A DNA stretch of 64,000 bases from an uncultured Blautia sp. GTDB taxonomy: Bacteria; Bacillota; Clostridia; Lachnospirales; Lachnospiraceae. Shown here one piece after another: positions 9,314 to 17,850 of the stretch. The notes under the pieces were generated by a model, which searched no databases, was not told where the DNA came from, and was given only the letters and a program-made list of their open reading frames with translations. The position numbers and the translations under genes were made by a program. Positions within the stretch are counted from its first letter, which is position 1. Every line of letters begins with the position of its first letter. The stretch covers positions 1-64,000 of the forward strand of contig USDN01000004.1 in NCBI GenBank assembly GCA_900553515.1. Direction: 5' to 3'.

Positions 9314-9784
9314 TCAGAAAAGGTTTTTTACCTTAAAATCTCTCTCAGCCTCCCGTCTCTGATCCTTTTTGGCAATATCCTGGCGCTTATCATAAAGCTT
9401 CTTTCCTCTCGCCATGCCGATTTCCACCTTAACAAGGCTGTCCTTAAAATAAACCTTCAGCGGAACGAGAGTCAGACCCTTTTCTTTCAGTTTTCCCTCG
9501 ATCTTATTGATCTCGTATCTGTGAAGAAGAAGTTTTCTCACACGAAGAGGATCCTTGTTAAATATATTTCCTTTTTCGTATGGGCTGACATGCATCCCGT
9601 AAATATATACTTCTCCCCGCTCCACTCTGATAAAAGATTCCTTGATACTGCATTTTCCGCTGCGGAGCGATTTTACTTCTGTTCCTGCAAGCGCAATCCC
9701 GGCTTCGTAAGTATCTTCTATAAAATAATCATGAAATGCTTTTTTATTGTTTGCGATCAGCCTGATCCCCTGTTTTTTTGCCAT
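9314..9784 (-). CDS. smpB: SsrA-binding protein SmpB
   Basis: 156 aa from 'MAKKQGIRLIANNKKAFHDYFI'. Typical features: 'EAGIALAGTEVKSLR', 'YIYGMHVSPYEKGN', 'KGLTLVPLKVYF' and the basic tail 'GKKLYDKRQDIAKKD' that mimics an mRNA path in trans-translation. The start is set by AAGGAGG located at the rnr stop codon, 13 bp before the ATG; a longer in-frame version from 9811 would overlap rnr and lacks an SD. The ssrA gene itself is not seen next to it. Confidence 0.97.
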   Translation of the reverse strand: MAKKQGIRLIANNKKAFHDYFIEDTYEAGIALAGTEVKSLRSGKCSIKESFIRVERGEVYIYGMHVSPYEKGNIFNKDPLRVRKLLLHRYEINKIEGKLKEKGLTLVPLKVYFKDSLVKVEIGMARGKKLYDKRQDIAKKDQRREAERDFKVKNLF

Positions 9785-9797
9785 TTTCTTTTCCTCC

Positions 9798-11816
9798 TTA
9801 CTCTTCTGCAAGAGTAAAATCTACAGTTCGCTTCATAGCGTCTGCATCTGCCACACGAACACGAACCTTCTGTCCCAGATGATAATTCTTTTTCGTCAGC
9901 TGTCCCTTCAATTCATAGGCTTCCTGGTCAAATTCATAATAATCATCTCTGAGACTGGTTACATGGACCAGCCCCTCCACTGTATTGGAAAGCTCTACAT
10001 ACAGCCCATATCCTGTAACACCGGAAATGATCCCGTCAAATTCCTCTCCCAGATGATAAGACATATATTCTGCCTTTTTCAGTTTATCAGATTCTCTTTC
10101 CGCCTCCTGTGCCCGTCTTTCACAGACACTGGACTGACGGGCCACTTCCTCCAGGATTTCTCTGTAATGCTCAGTTTTCCCTTCTCTCTGGAGTCTCCCT
10201 CGAAGGTTGTCTCTGATGATCCTGTGGATCTGCAGATCCGGATATCTTCTGATCGGTGAAGTGAAATGACAGTAATATCTGGCCGCCAGCCCGAAATGTC
10301 CGCTGCATTCCGTTGTATATTTTGCCTGCTTCATCGTTCTCAGAGTCAGGCGGCTGATCATCGTCTCATTTGGCAGTCCATGTATACTTTCCAGAATTTC
10401 CTGAATTTCCTTAGGTGTGATTTCCTCCCGGGATTTCCGTACCTGGATTCCCTGATGATGAAGAAGCGTCAGAAGCTCTTCCACCTTTTCCGGATCCGGA
10501 TTTTCATGAGTTCTGTATACAAAAGGGTAGTCCCCCTTGCAATACTCTCTGGCAACCGTCTCATTTGCCATAAGCATAAAATCTTCAATGATCTCCGTAG
10601 CGCAGTTTGTTTCATAAGGGCGCACATCAATAGCGCGGCCTGCACCGTTAAGGATGATCTTGCTTTCAGGAAATTCAAAATCAATAGACCCTCTGTGATG
10701 TCTCCTGCTGCGCAGCAGCTGAGACAGTTCTTTCATCAGAAAGAACATAGGTACAAATTCCTGGTATTCTCTGCTGACCTCTGTATCTCCATCCTCCAGA
10801 ATACAGCGAACCTGTTCGTAGCTCATGCGTCTGTCCACCCGGATCACACTTTCTGTGATCTTATGGTCCACAATGTTTCCCTGCTCATCAATATCCATCA
10901 GGCAGCTGAGGGTAAGACGCTCCACCCCCTGGTTCAAAGAACAGATTCCGTTGGAAAGACGTTCCGGCAGCATAGGGATCACACGGTCTGCAAGATATAC
11001 GCTGGTTCCTCTTTTTAATGCTTCTTTATCAAGCGCACTTCCGCCCTGAACGTAATTGCTTACATCTGCAATATGAACTCCGAGATGATAAATGTTTCCT
11101 TCTTTTGTAAGAGAAACTGCATCATCCAGATCCTTTGCATCTTCTCCGTCAATGGTAACCGTCATAAGATCAGTAAGATCCTCTCTTCCGTCCCAGTCTG
11201 CGCCCAGAACATGATCGGGAACACGCATTGCCTGATTCATCACACGGACCGGAAACTCCGACGGAATATTAAAACTCTTTACGATCGCCAGAATATCTGT
11301 TCCCGGTGCATGAATGTTTCCAAGGACTTCCGTGATCTTCCCTTCCGGCTTACGACGTTCTGATCCATAGTCTATGATCTGGGCAACTACCTTCTCCCCG
11401 TCACGGACACCATGGGAATTTCTGGCGGAAATATAAACATCCCTAGAAAGCTTCTGATTATCACAGACAACAAAACCATAGTCCCCTTCCCGCTGAAACG
11501 TTCCCACCACTTCCGCAGTGCCGCGCTCCAGGATCTTCAATATAGCTCCTTCTCTTCGTTTCCCGGGCTTCTGATCCTTTTTTAAGAAAACCTGTACCCT
11601 GTCCTGGTGGAGCGCAGTATTTACTGCATCTGCAGGAATAAAGATATCCTCTTCATCTTCACCGGTCTCCACAAATCCAAATCCTCTGGGGTTTCCAATA
11701 AAGATTCCTTCTTTTATAAGCCCCAGTTTCTCAAGACTTTTGATATTTTTTTTCTTTAATTTATGATCATCTTTCGAAAACTTTTTTTTCTTTTCCCAGA
11801 CTTTTTTTCTGCTCAC
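9798..11816 (-). CDS. rnr: Ribonuclease R
   Basis: 672 aa. An N-terminal basic segment is followed by cold-shock OB domains ('GNPRGFGFVETGEDEEDIFIPA'), the RNB catalytic domain with the Asp cluster 'DGEDAKDLDDAVSL' and 'DRVIPMLPERLSNGICSLNQG', and a C-terminal S1 domain ('FDGIISGVTGYGLYVEL'). It is a processive 3'-5' exoribonuclease that degrades structured RNA and works with SmpB/tmRNA on stalled messages, fitting its coupling to smpB. Confidence 0.97.
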   Translation of the reverse strand: MSRKKVWEKKKKFSKDDHKLKKKNIKSLEKLGLIKEGIFIGNPRGFGFVETGEDEEDIFIPADAVNTALHQDRVQVFLKKDQKPGKRREGAILKILERGTAEVVGTFQREGDYGFVVCDNQKLSRDVYISARNSHGVRDGEKVVAQIIDYGSERRKPEGKITEVLGNIHAPGTDILAIVKSFNIPSEFPVRVMNQAMRVPDHVLGADWDGREDLTDLMTVTIDGEDAKDLDDAVSLTKEGNIYHLGVHIADVSNYVQGGSALDKEALKRGTSVYLADRVIPMLPERLSNGICSLNQGVERLTLSCLMDIDEQGNIVDHKITESVIRVDRRMSYEQVRCILEDGDTEVSREYQEFVPMFFLMKELSQLLRSRRHHRGSIDFEFPESKIILNGAGRAIDVRPYETNCATEIIEDFMLMANETVAREYCKGDYPFVYRTHENPDPEKVEELLTLLHHQGIQVRKSREEITPKEIQEILESIHGLPNETMISRLTLRTMKQAKYTTECSGHFGLAARYYCHFTSPIRRYPDLQIHRIIRDNLRGRLQREGKTEHYREILEEVARQSSVCERRAQEAERESDKLKKAEYMSYHLGEEFDGIISGVTGYGLYVELSNTVEGLVHVTSLRDDYYEFDQEAYELKGQLTKKNYHLGQKVRVRVADADAMKRTVDFTLAEE

Positions 11817-11885
11817 TTGAACTCCTTTATACTTTTTCTGTTGCTTCTGTCTCCGTTCACAATAACATTTTTCTCACAGATTAGG

Positions 11886-11918
11886 CAAAAAAACACTCTT
11901 GTGCATTTACAAGAGTGT
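11886..11918 (-). terminator. Rho-independent terminator after secG
   Basis: Perfect 10-bp stem (11893-11902 with 11909-11918), 6-nt loop, and a run of seven T on the minus strand directly after the stem. It separates secG from rnr. Confidence 0.85.
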
Positions 11919-11938
11919 CTCCGTTTTCTTCAAAATCC

Positions 11939-12175
11939 TTAGAAATTCATATTTAAAACAATGGCCAGAACAAAAAACAGAACAGCCATAATGGTTGTTG
12001 CTTTTACCAGACCACCTTCCATAGAACGTCCCTTGTTTTTACCCCAGTAAGTATCAGCGACACCTGCGATAGAACCAAGACCCTGCTGTTTGCCCTCCTG
12101 CAGAAGAACTACTATTGTAAGAGCAACGCAATCTATGGCAAAAATTACCGTAAGGATAATTCTTAAAATCTCCAT
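11939..12175 (-). CDS. secG: Preprotein translocase subunit SecG
   Basis: 78 aa, two hydrophobic segments (about 3-24 and 56-76) around the conserved loop 'LLQEGKQQGLGSIAG' and 'GKNKGRSMEG'. It is an accessory subunit of the SecYEG channel. An AGGAGG site precedes the ATG. secG next to rnr and smpB is a conserved Firmicute arrangement. Confidence 0.95.
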   Translation of the reverse strand: MEILRIILTVIFAIDCVALTIVVLLQEGKQQGLGSIAGVADTYWGKNKGRSMEGGLVKATTIMAVLFFVLAIVLNMNF

Positions 12176-12207
12176 TTTGGGTTACACCTCCTAATCAACT
12201 ATTGCCT

Positions 12208-12236
12208 ATTGTATCACATGGGTTCCCGGATTTCAA
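12208..12236 (-). promoter_or_regulatory. secG promoter
   Basis: Minus-strand TTGAAA (12231-12236), 17-bp spacer and TACAAT (12208-12213), 33 bp upstream of the secG start. Confidence 0.75.
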
Positions 12237-12255
12237 CAGTTTTTCTCTAAAATCC

Positions 12256-12302
12256 TTGACAACCTTCCTCCTTTCGTAGATGATATATACGAAAGACTTT
12301 TT
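12256..12302 (+). promoter_or_regulatory. TTGACA element and hairpin upstream of the membrane protein gene
   Basis: A plus-strand TTGACA (12256-12261) is followed by an 8-bp inverted repeat CTTTCGTA/TACGAAAG (12271-12278 and 12288-12295) and two T-rich runs. The hairpin could be a leader attenuator or an operator. A clear -10 at the right spacing is not visible, so the promoter itself is uncertain. Confidence 0.4.
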
Positions 12303-12348
12303 GTCTTTTTCAAACAATTGATTAAATTTTAAAAGGATGAGTGTAACC

Positions 12349-14337
12349 ATGAAAACTTCAACAAACAAGATCCTGTCTTTTCTTTTATCTCTTGTGCTTT
12401 CCTTTGTTTTTGCCGCCTGCTGTCTGAAAGTCCCGGCACTTTCGGATGCTGTCAGTTCCAAAGGAAACATCAACCTTCTTACTTATGCCATGACAGTGAT
12501 CCTATTCTGCCTGTCTTATCTTCTGATTTCTCTGCTGCTGGCTCATTTAAAAAAGCCCGCTGTTCTGGATAAACCTTATCCGGCCACGATCGCTGCTCTG
12601 ATCCTGTCCGCAGTAAACATCCTTTTCCTTATCCGGATGTTCCAGCTGGAAACAGAAGTATATGGATCCGTATCTGTCCGTTATATCTGGCATATTATGC
12701 CTTTTTGGCTGGTGGCTGCAGTTCTGGCAGCAGAAGCTGTCTTTTTTTTCTCTTTTGTAAAAAAAAGCACGGTTTCTCTGAGGCCATCTGCAATGATGGC
12801 TTTTTATGGAATGCTGACACTTCTTATCGGCTATAATTTCTATACTCCTGAGGTTTTTCTCAGAAATGAGCCGGATCGCCTCCATATGGATGCTTATTTT
12901 AATTCCATATACAACGTTCTTCACGGAAGTCCTTATACCGAATATACCACCAGCATTTATGGTCATTACGGAATCATGTACAAACTTCCTATGAAACTTC
13001 TTGGAGGAGACCTTATCGACTTTATCCTTCTAAATGCTCTGATAGGAGCACTGAGCTTTCTGGCAGCGTTCCTTGCACTGCATTTTATTGTAAAAAACAA
13101 CCTTTTGCGCATCATTGGCGCGGTGGCATTAAGTTTCCCTGTGCTTGCCATGAGAAGCGGTATCTACTGGCAGCTGTGGCCTCACAGAGTCCTGTTTATG
13201 TGTCTCATGCTCTGCTATATGGCATTCTGTGTCCGGTACAAAAAGCTGAACCGTTTCACCTGTATCCTTGGATATGGTATTGTTTTTCTCGGCATCCTCT
13301 GGAACACCGAAAGCGGACTTTTCTGCGGGGCAGCCTGGGCTGGATTCTGGATCCTGAAAAGCCTTTGCTGCAAAGAAAATAAAGTATCTTATGTGATCCG
13401 AACTGTTTTTTTCCAGATTTCAGGAATCATACTTAGTTTTCTTGGAGCCTGGGCTGCCGTGGAAATTTACAATCTGGCAAATGGCGGAACGATTATGGGA
13501 ATCCGTGAATTTCTATTCCCTCTTCTTCAGTCCTCCTATATGGATGATCTTTTAAGAGTAGACCTTCCGGATTTTGCCAGTGCTTATATGGTGATCATTG
13601 CACTGCTGTTCCTTGCCTGCGCATGGGGGATCTCTCATATGTGGTTTCTTCGTGAAAAAAACAGCGTCGATCCCAACGAATGTCTTCCTGCATGTTTCGC
13701 CTTTGCAGCAGCTGTACTTTCTCTTGGTCAGATCACCTATTTTGTAAACAGAGCCGCTTATCACAATCTGGAGATCGCCCATATCCCCTGTATTCTTCTT
13801 CTGTGTCTTCTTGCAGAAGGAGGTATGAAAACATTTTGCAGTTTCCGTTTTAAAAATCTGAAACAGTTCAAAGGCATGGATATCTTCCGATGCTTCTTCA
13901 CCGGAACAGCTCTTTTGATACTTATGACTGTATGTACTGGAAATGTAATCCAGTATGGACAGAATACAGCTCTTCGGGAAGAACTTCACAACAAACAGGA
14001 AATAAATGACTTTGCAGCTCACGTTGCAGCCAACATCCCGGAAAACACCTATGCATTTGGCATCGGTGTTCCCGAGATTTATTCTATCCTCCGATGGGAT
14101 ACCGGCTGCTACACTCTGGATCTTCCGGATCTGTCTTTGAGACCGGAGGCAGGAGATCATATCATGGATGATATTAAAGAAAAACAGATTCCTGCCTTTC
14201 TTGCCGGAGAAGGAACCATAAGCCGTATGGAAAAATACAGTTCAAAAGAAAAAAGTAAATGGCTTCTGGATACCTATCAGGTATCTCAGACCTTTGAATT
14301 TAAAGGTGCGATTCTGCAGTATTACACCCTGAAATAA
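12349..14337 (+). CDS. Polytopic membrane protein, glycosyltransferase-like, unknown function
   Basis: About 662 aa with roughly 12 membrane segments spread over residues 8-530 and a short soluble C-terminal domain (about 550-660). The layout resembles GT-C/PMT-type or O-antigen-ligase-like integral membrane enzymes, including an acidic pair in the first large loop ('RLHMDAYFNSIYNVLHG'), but no signature is decisive. The start at MKTSTNK is favoured because AAAGGA lies 11 nt upstream; the ATG at 12337 abuts the SD. It is opposite to its neighbours and its 3' end overlaps eno by 38 bp. Confidence 0.75.
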   Translation: MKTSTNKILSFLLSLVLSFVFAACCLKVPALSDAVSSKGNINLLTYAMTVILFCLSYLLISLLLAHLKKPAVLDKPYPATIAALILSAVNILFLIRMFQLETEVYGSVSVRYIWHIMPFWLVAAVLAAEAVFFFSFVKKSTVSLRPSAMMAFYGMLTLLIGYNFYTPEVFLRNEPDRLHMDAYFNSIYNVLHGSPYTEYTTSIYGHYGIMYKLPMKLLGGDLIDFILLNALIGALSFLAAFLALHFIVKNNLLRIIGAVALSFPVLAMRSGIYWQLWPHRVLFMCLMLCYMAFCVRYKKLNRFTCILGYGIVFLGILWNTESGLFCGAAWAGFWILKSLCCKENKVSYVIRTVFFQISGIILSFLGAWAAVEIYNLANGGTIMGIREFLFPLLQSSYMDDLLRVDLPDFASAYMVIIALLFLACAWGISHMWFLREKNSVDPNECLPACFAFAAAVLSLGQITYFVNRAAYHNLEIAHIPCILLLCLLAEGGMKTFCSFRFKNLKQFKGMDIFRCFFTGTALLILMTVCTGNVIQYGQNTALREELHNKQEINDFAAHVAANIPENTYAFGIGVPEIYSILRWDTGCYTLDLPDLSLRPEAGDHIMDDIKEKQIPAFLAGEGTISRMEKYSSKEKSKWLLDTYQVSQTFEFKGAILQYYTLK

Positions 14338-15649
14338 ACGGGTTCTCATATACAGCCAGCTCTCCCAGATTCTCGGCGATCCGGAGGAGCTGGTTATATT
14401 TTGCATTTCTGTCTGAACGGCAGGGCGCTCCTGTTTTGATCTGCCCTGCTCCTGCCGCTACTGCCAGATCTGCAATAAATGTATCTTCAGTCTCTCCGGA
14501 ACGGTGGGAGATCACTGCATGATATCCGTTTTTCTGCGCCAGTTCTACAGCATCCAGAGCTTCCGTAACTGTGCCGATCTGATTGACCTTTATAAGAACA
14601 GCATTGGCCGCACCCAATTTGATTCCACAGGCAAGGCGCTTCTGATTGGTAACAAAAAGATCATCTCCGACCAGCTGGATCCTGTCTCCCAGACGTTGTG
14701 TCATTTTTTTCCACCCTTCCCAGTCATCTTCTTCCAATCCATCTTCGATGGAGATCACCGGAAATTCATCCAGAAGACTTTCATAGTACTGAATCATCTC
14801 TTCAGAATCTCTGAGTATTTCTTTACCTTTCATCCGGCTTTCTCCCGGAAAATAATAAACACCTTTTTCCTTATCATAAAGCTCACTGGCAGCTGCATCC
14901 ATAGCGATCATCACATCTTTTCCAGGATAATATCCCGCACGTTCCGAAGCCTGGACCATCAAGGCTAATACATCCCTGGAATCCGCAAGATCCGGTGCAA
15001 ATCCTCCTTCGTCTCCCACTGCAGTAGACAGATTTTTTTCTTTCAGGGTGATCTTCAGACGCTGATAAATTTCCACACACATCTGCAGACCCTGAGAAAA
15101 ATTTTCTGCTCCACAGGGCATGATCATAAATTCCTGAAGATCTACTGTATTGTCTGCATGCTTCCCCCCATTCAGAATATTCATCATAGGAACCGGCATC
15201 TGCTTTGTATGGCAGCCTCCAATATATTGATAAAGAGGTATCCTAAGAGCTTTTGCCGCTGCCCTTGCCACAGCCATGGAAACACTGAGAATAGCATTGG
15301 CGCCTGCACTGCTCTTATTTTCTGTACCGTCTGCCTCAATAAGAAGCTGGTCTATATTCATCTGATCCAGTGCATTTTCTCCCAATATAGCCTCTGCAAG
15401 CTTTGTATTGACATTATTTACTGCTTTTTCCACACTAAGCCCCAAATATTTGTCTTTTTCTCCGTCTCGAAGTTCTACTGCCTCAAATCTCCCGGTAGAT
15501 GCCCCGGAAGGTACTATAGCTCTGGCCGTATATCCATTGATTCCTACAATCCCTTCCCCTATGGTCACTTCTGCTTCTACAGTTGGATTTCCCCTGGAAT
15601 CCAGTACTTGTCTTGCGTAAACTCTTCGTACAGGCAAATAACGCAGCAT
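14300..15649 (-). CDS. eno: Enolase
   Basis: 449 aa. Family signatures are intact: 'ARQVLDSRGNPTVEAEV', 'SVSMAVARAAA', 'VGDEGGFAPDL', 'SIEDGLEEDDW', 'LVGDDLFVTN', 'IKVNQIGTVTEAL' and 'SHRSGETEDTFIADL'. It interconverts 2-phosphoglycerate and PEP. The C-terminus departs from the common '...FYN' ending: the last 12 or so residues ('ISGCNTAESHL') are encoded over the end of the opposing membrane protein gene. Start set by AGGAGG 9 nt upstream. Confidence 0.96.
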   Translation of the reverse strand: MLRYLPVRRVYARQVLDSRGNPTVEAEVTIGEGIVGINGYTARAIVPSGASTGRFEAVELRDGEKDKYLGLSVEKAVNNVNTKLAEAILGENALDQMNIDQLLIEADGTENKSSAGANAILSVSMAVARAAAKALRIPLYQYIGGCHTKQMPVPMMNILNGGKHADNTVDLQEFMIMPCGAENFSQGLQMCVEIYQRLKITLKEKNLSTAVGDEGGFAPDLADSRDVLALMVQASERAGYYPGKDVMIAMDAAASELYDKEKGVYYFPGESRMKGKEILRDSEEMIQYYESLLDEFPVISIEDGLEEDDWEGWKKMTQRLGDRIQLVGDDLFVTNQKRLACGIKLGAANAVLIKVNQIGTVTEALDAVELAQKNGYHAVISHRSGETEDTFIADLAVAAGAGQIKTGAPCRSDRNAKYNQLLRIAENLGELAVYENPFISGCNTAESHL

Positions 15650-15681
15650 ATTTGTTTACCTCCTAAGAATTAATAGCATCA

Positions 15682-15712
15682 GTGTACAAGGGGAAACACG
15701 CCTTTTGTACAC
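15682..15712 (-). promoter_or_regulatory. Inverted repeat in the eno leader
   Basis: Perfect 8-bp inverted repeat GTGTACAA/TTGTACAC (15682-15689, 15705-15712) with a further partial AGG/CCT extension, about 33 bp before the eno start. It could be an operator or a 5' mRNA hairpin. I could not locate a convincing eno promoter upstream. Confidence 0.45.
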
Positions 15713-15846
15713 CTGCGCTAACCTTAGCTTATCCCGTATTTCCTTTCCTATTCATAAAATGCGCTTATAATTTTCAGTTTATTTTGTGTTCTGAAACTAT
15801 TTTTACTGTTTTAATAAAATTTATTTATATTTTTTCTTTTTTCTTC

Positions 15847-15875
15847 TTGACATATATGTATTTATCTGTTATATT
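15847..15875 (+). promoter_or_regulatory. Near-consensus sigma-A promoter for the candidate small RNA
   Basis: TTGACA (15847-15852), exactly 17 bp, TATATT (15870-15875) on the plus strand. No protein gene follows; transcription would start near 15882 and run through the repeat units to the terminator near 16150. Confidence 0.8.
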
Positions 15876-15909
15876 AAATACATAAAACAAAAGGAACTTA
15901 GAAATAAAC

Positions 15910-16040
15910 AAAAAGGAGTGAGACCACCGAAAACATAAGTGATCATTCAAAATTTACCAGAAGGAGGTACAGACCACCAGAAACAGTACAGAAACACCTA
16001 ATATCATAAAAGAAAGGAAGTATGGACCACCGAGAACGTA
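15910..16040 (+). repeat. Three imperfect direct repeats (GGA...GACCACCRARAAC)
   Basis: Units at about 15910-15935, 15960-15985 and 16013-16038. The core GACCACC is identical in all three and the following six bases are GAAAAC, AGAAAC and GAGAAC. The sequence between units is A/T-rich and unrelated, so the units rather than the whole segment seem to be conserved. Confidence 0.8.
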
Positions 16041-16111
16041 AAATTTAAATTCATTTTTGTTTTATAAAAATAGATAAGGAGGACAAGTCCATTGGACAAT
16101 GAACAGTAACA

Positions 16112-16150
16112 AGAGCCAGCAGAAAAAATAATCTGATGGCTCTTTTTTTA
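16112..16150 (+). terminator. Terminator of the candidate small RNA
   Basis: AGAGCCA (16112-16118) pairs with TGGCTCT (16137-16143), extended inward by AGA/TCT, followed by a run of T on the plus strand. Confidence 0.85.
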
Positions 16151-16166
16151 CCTTTTTCACAATAAA

Positions 16167-16192
16167 AGACAGACCTTTTTTCGGTCTGTCCT
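16167..16192 (-). terminator. Terminator after the first SGNH hydrolase gene
   Basis: Inverted repeat GACAGACC/GGTCTGTC with a T-rich 7-nt loop, lying just past the hydrolase stop and followed on the minus strand by TTTTATT. Together with the small-RNA terminator it closes two convergent units. Confidence 0.8.
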
Positions 16193-16200
16193 TATCTCTT

Positions 16201-17586
16201 TTATCTGTTCAATATTTTCATACAATAGTCGTAGACTCGAAGAGAAGTTGCATCTGAATAATGCACTCCATCACAAAGCCCATCATGACCTTCTCTGCTG
16301 ATCCACCCATATCTCTGAAGGAAAGAACAGGTATCAATATAAGTATATGTTCTCCTGGATCCGCTGCATAAAGTAGATTTCAGTGTATTATTTATATTCT
16401 TAACCTGATTTTCCGTTCTGCTGGTCCATCCTAAATAGCTGCGGATCATTGCACTGTTTACTGGATTTACTGACATATAATACATATCACAGTTCTTACG
16501 GTATTTTTTCAAATCCCTGGCAACTGCCTGCATATATTTGGTGTATCCGCTGTAATCACGCAGATCATTTGCTCCCAGATTGATCACAACAGCTATCCGG
16601 CTGTTTTTTGACTGTTTGCATACATTTGTTTTTAAAGTATTATAACCTGTCTTTTTAAACCAATCCAGTCCCTCTCCAATCTTATAAATGAATTTTACAT
16701 TCGCCGGAGCCGAACTGCCAAGAGCACGGGCCATTCCCATTGTCCGGGAATCTCCTACAAAATATACAACATCATGGTTTTCCGGTTTCCGCACGCCGAC
16801 AGGCGCTTTATCCATATGCTTCCCGAAAACAACCATATAATAATTTCCGGATTTGGACGGAATTCTGTCACCAGCCAGATATTCCGGCTTCGAAGTCTGT
16901 CCTTTGGTTCTTGACCATCCCAGACACATATTCCCGCTTCCCAGGTTTACAGATGGAAAAGTAGGATTCTTTCCGGAACCGGTAGGAACTACTTTCCAGA
17001 GTTTCCCATTATATGCCCTCAGATTCACTCCTGTGATCTTCTGTGTGATCGGATAAAATCTCATATTTCCGGTAACTTTTACCTTTGTACCGGCTTTTTT
17101 ATAAGTTTTTCCTCTTACTGTAGTGGACCAGCCCAATCCTTTATTGGAAGTTCCATGGGGAACGGAAGGAAGCGTGACATATTGTCCCTTAATCGCCTGC
17201 TCCCTCATACTAAGGTATTCTTTTTTACCATTTTCTGTATAAAAACATATATTATAAAGCTTATAGCGGTAAAGACAGAACTTCGTATTCTTAGTTACCT
17301 TATAGTTAGCACCCGGATTATATTTATAAGTCTTATTTCCATTTTTCAGTACCCAATAGCATCTGTATCCTGACTGTGAATATTTCGGAAGCTTGATCCA
17401 GTCCCCTGCCTCTACGGTCTTAGCCCAGTTACGATAAGTCTGCGTAGATACCACTCCCTGAGCATTTGCAAACACTACCCTGCATTTGGACGCCGCAGAC
17501 ACTTCTCTGCTTCCTCCCCAAAATAAAAATGCGGATAAGACTATCAAAAAAAACGCGCCTTTCCATTTACCTGAAATTCGTTTCAT
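16201..17586 (-). CDS. Secreted SGNH/GDSL hydrolase with InlB-like N-terminal repeats
   Basis: 461 aa with a signal peptide (about 1-31, ending ...VSAAS). Residues 35-185 look like beta-rich InlB/Flg_new-type surface repeats ('YNICFYTENGKKEY', 'GLGWSTTVRGK'), and a further Gly/Trp-rich module follows. The C-terminal ~190 residues are an SGNH esterase: nucleophile Ser280 in 'VGDSRT', block III 'LGAND' (Asn340), and Asp439/His442 in 'DGVHYS'. Such enzymes remove or transfer acyl groups on surface glycans; the substrate is unknown. It has a same-length paralogue at 19189-20574. Confidence 0.8.
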   Translation of the reverse strand: MKRISGKWKGAFFLIVLSAFLFWGGSREVSAASKCRVVFANAQGVVSTQTYRNWAKTVEAGDWIKLPKYSQSGYRCYWVLKNGNKTYKYNPGANYKVTKNTKFCLYRYKLYNICFYTENGKKEYLSMREQAIKGQYVTLPSVPHGTSNKGLGWSTTVRGKTYKKAGTKVKVTGNMRFYPITQKITGVNLRAYNGKLWKVVPTGSGKNPTFPSVNLGSGNMCLGWSRTKGQTSKPEYLAGDRIPSKSGNYYMVVFGKHMDKAPVGVRKPENHDVVYFVGDSRTMGMARALGSSAPANVKFIYKIGEGLDWFKKTGYNTLKTNVCKQSKNSRIAVVINLGANDLRDYSGYTKYMQAVARDLKKYRKNCDMYYMSVNPVNSAMIRSYLGWTSRTENQVKNINNTLKSTLCSGSRRTYTYIDTCSFLQRYGWISREGHDGLCDGVHYSDATSLRVYDYCMKILNR

Positions 17587-17646
17587 CGTACAGCTCCTTA
17601 TTTTTCTTTTATAAAAGGTCCTTGCTCAATACGTATATCTAAAATT

Positions 17647-17675
17647 ACTATATCAGTTTTTTCAATAAAGTTCAA
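17647..17675 (-). promoter_or_regulatory. Promoter of the first SGNH hydrolase gene
   Basis: Minus-strand TTGAAC (17670-17675), 17-bp spacer, TATAGT (17647-17652), about 60 bp before the start codon, in the region shared with the divergent deacetylase gene. Confidence 0.65.
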
Positions 17676-17850
17676 TATAAACTTCATCTTTATTTCATAT
17701 TTTTGTTATATTTTAAATTTTCCTTTACAAAGAATCTTTACTGTAAACAAAATGAACAGCGGCATCTTACCACTGAACAGGATTCCTTTTTTCCCTGGTT
17801 TTAATTCCTTCCGCTCTTACATATATTATAAAAAAACACCGGAGAAAGCC

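Larger units (their letters stand above)
15882..16150 (+). ncRNA. Candidate small RNA with three SD-like/GACCACC repeat units
   Basis: A ~270-nt gene-free stretch with its own strong promoter and terminator. It carries three spaced units, each a purine-rich GGA/GGAGG element followed 7-9 nt later by GACCACC and then RARAAC: GACCACC at 15922-15928, 15972-15978 and 16025-16031 (50 and 53 nt apart). A weaker fourth AAGGAGGACAAG element lies at 16076-16087. In each unit the GG-rich and CC-rich parts can pair as a small stem (best in unit 2). Very short reading frames overlap the units (for example GTG at 15917 with six codons and ATG at 16022 with eight), so a leader-peptide role is the main alternative. 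No known RNA family is recognised. Confidence 0.55.

Noticed and set aside
12195..12473. 92-codon minus-strand frame overlapping the secG promoter
   Set aside because: Overlaps the real membrane protein start and the secG promoter; no family features or SD.
15910..16040. CRISPR array
   Set aside because: Only three units with a 7-bp identical core and A/T-rich variable spacing; no cas genes in the window and no palindromic repeat of usual length.
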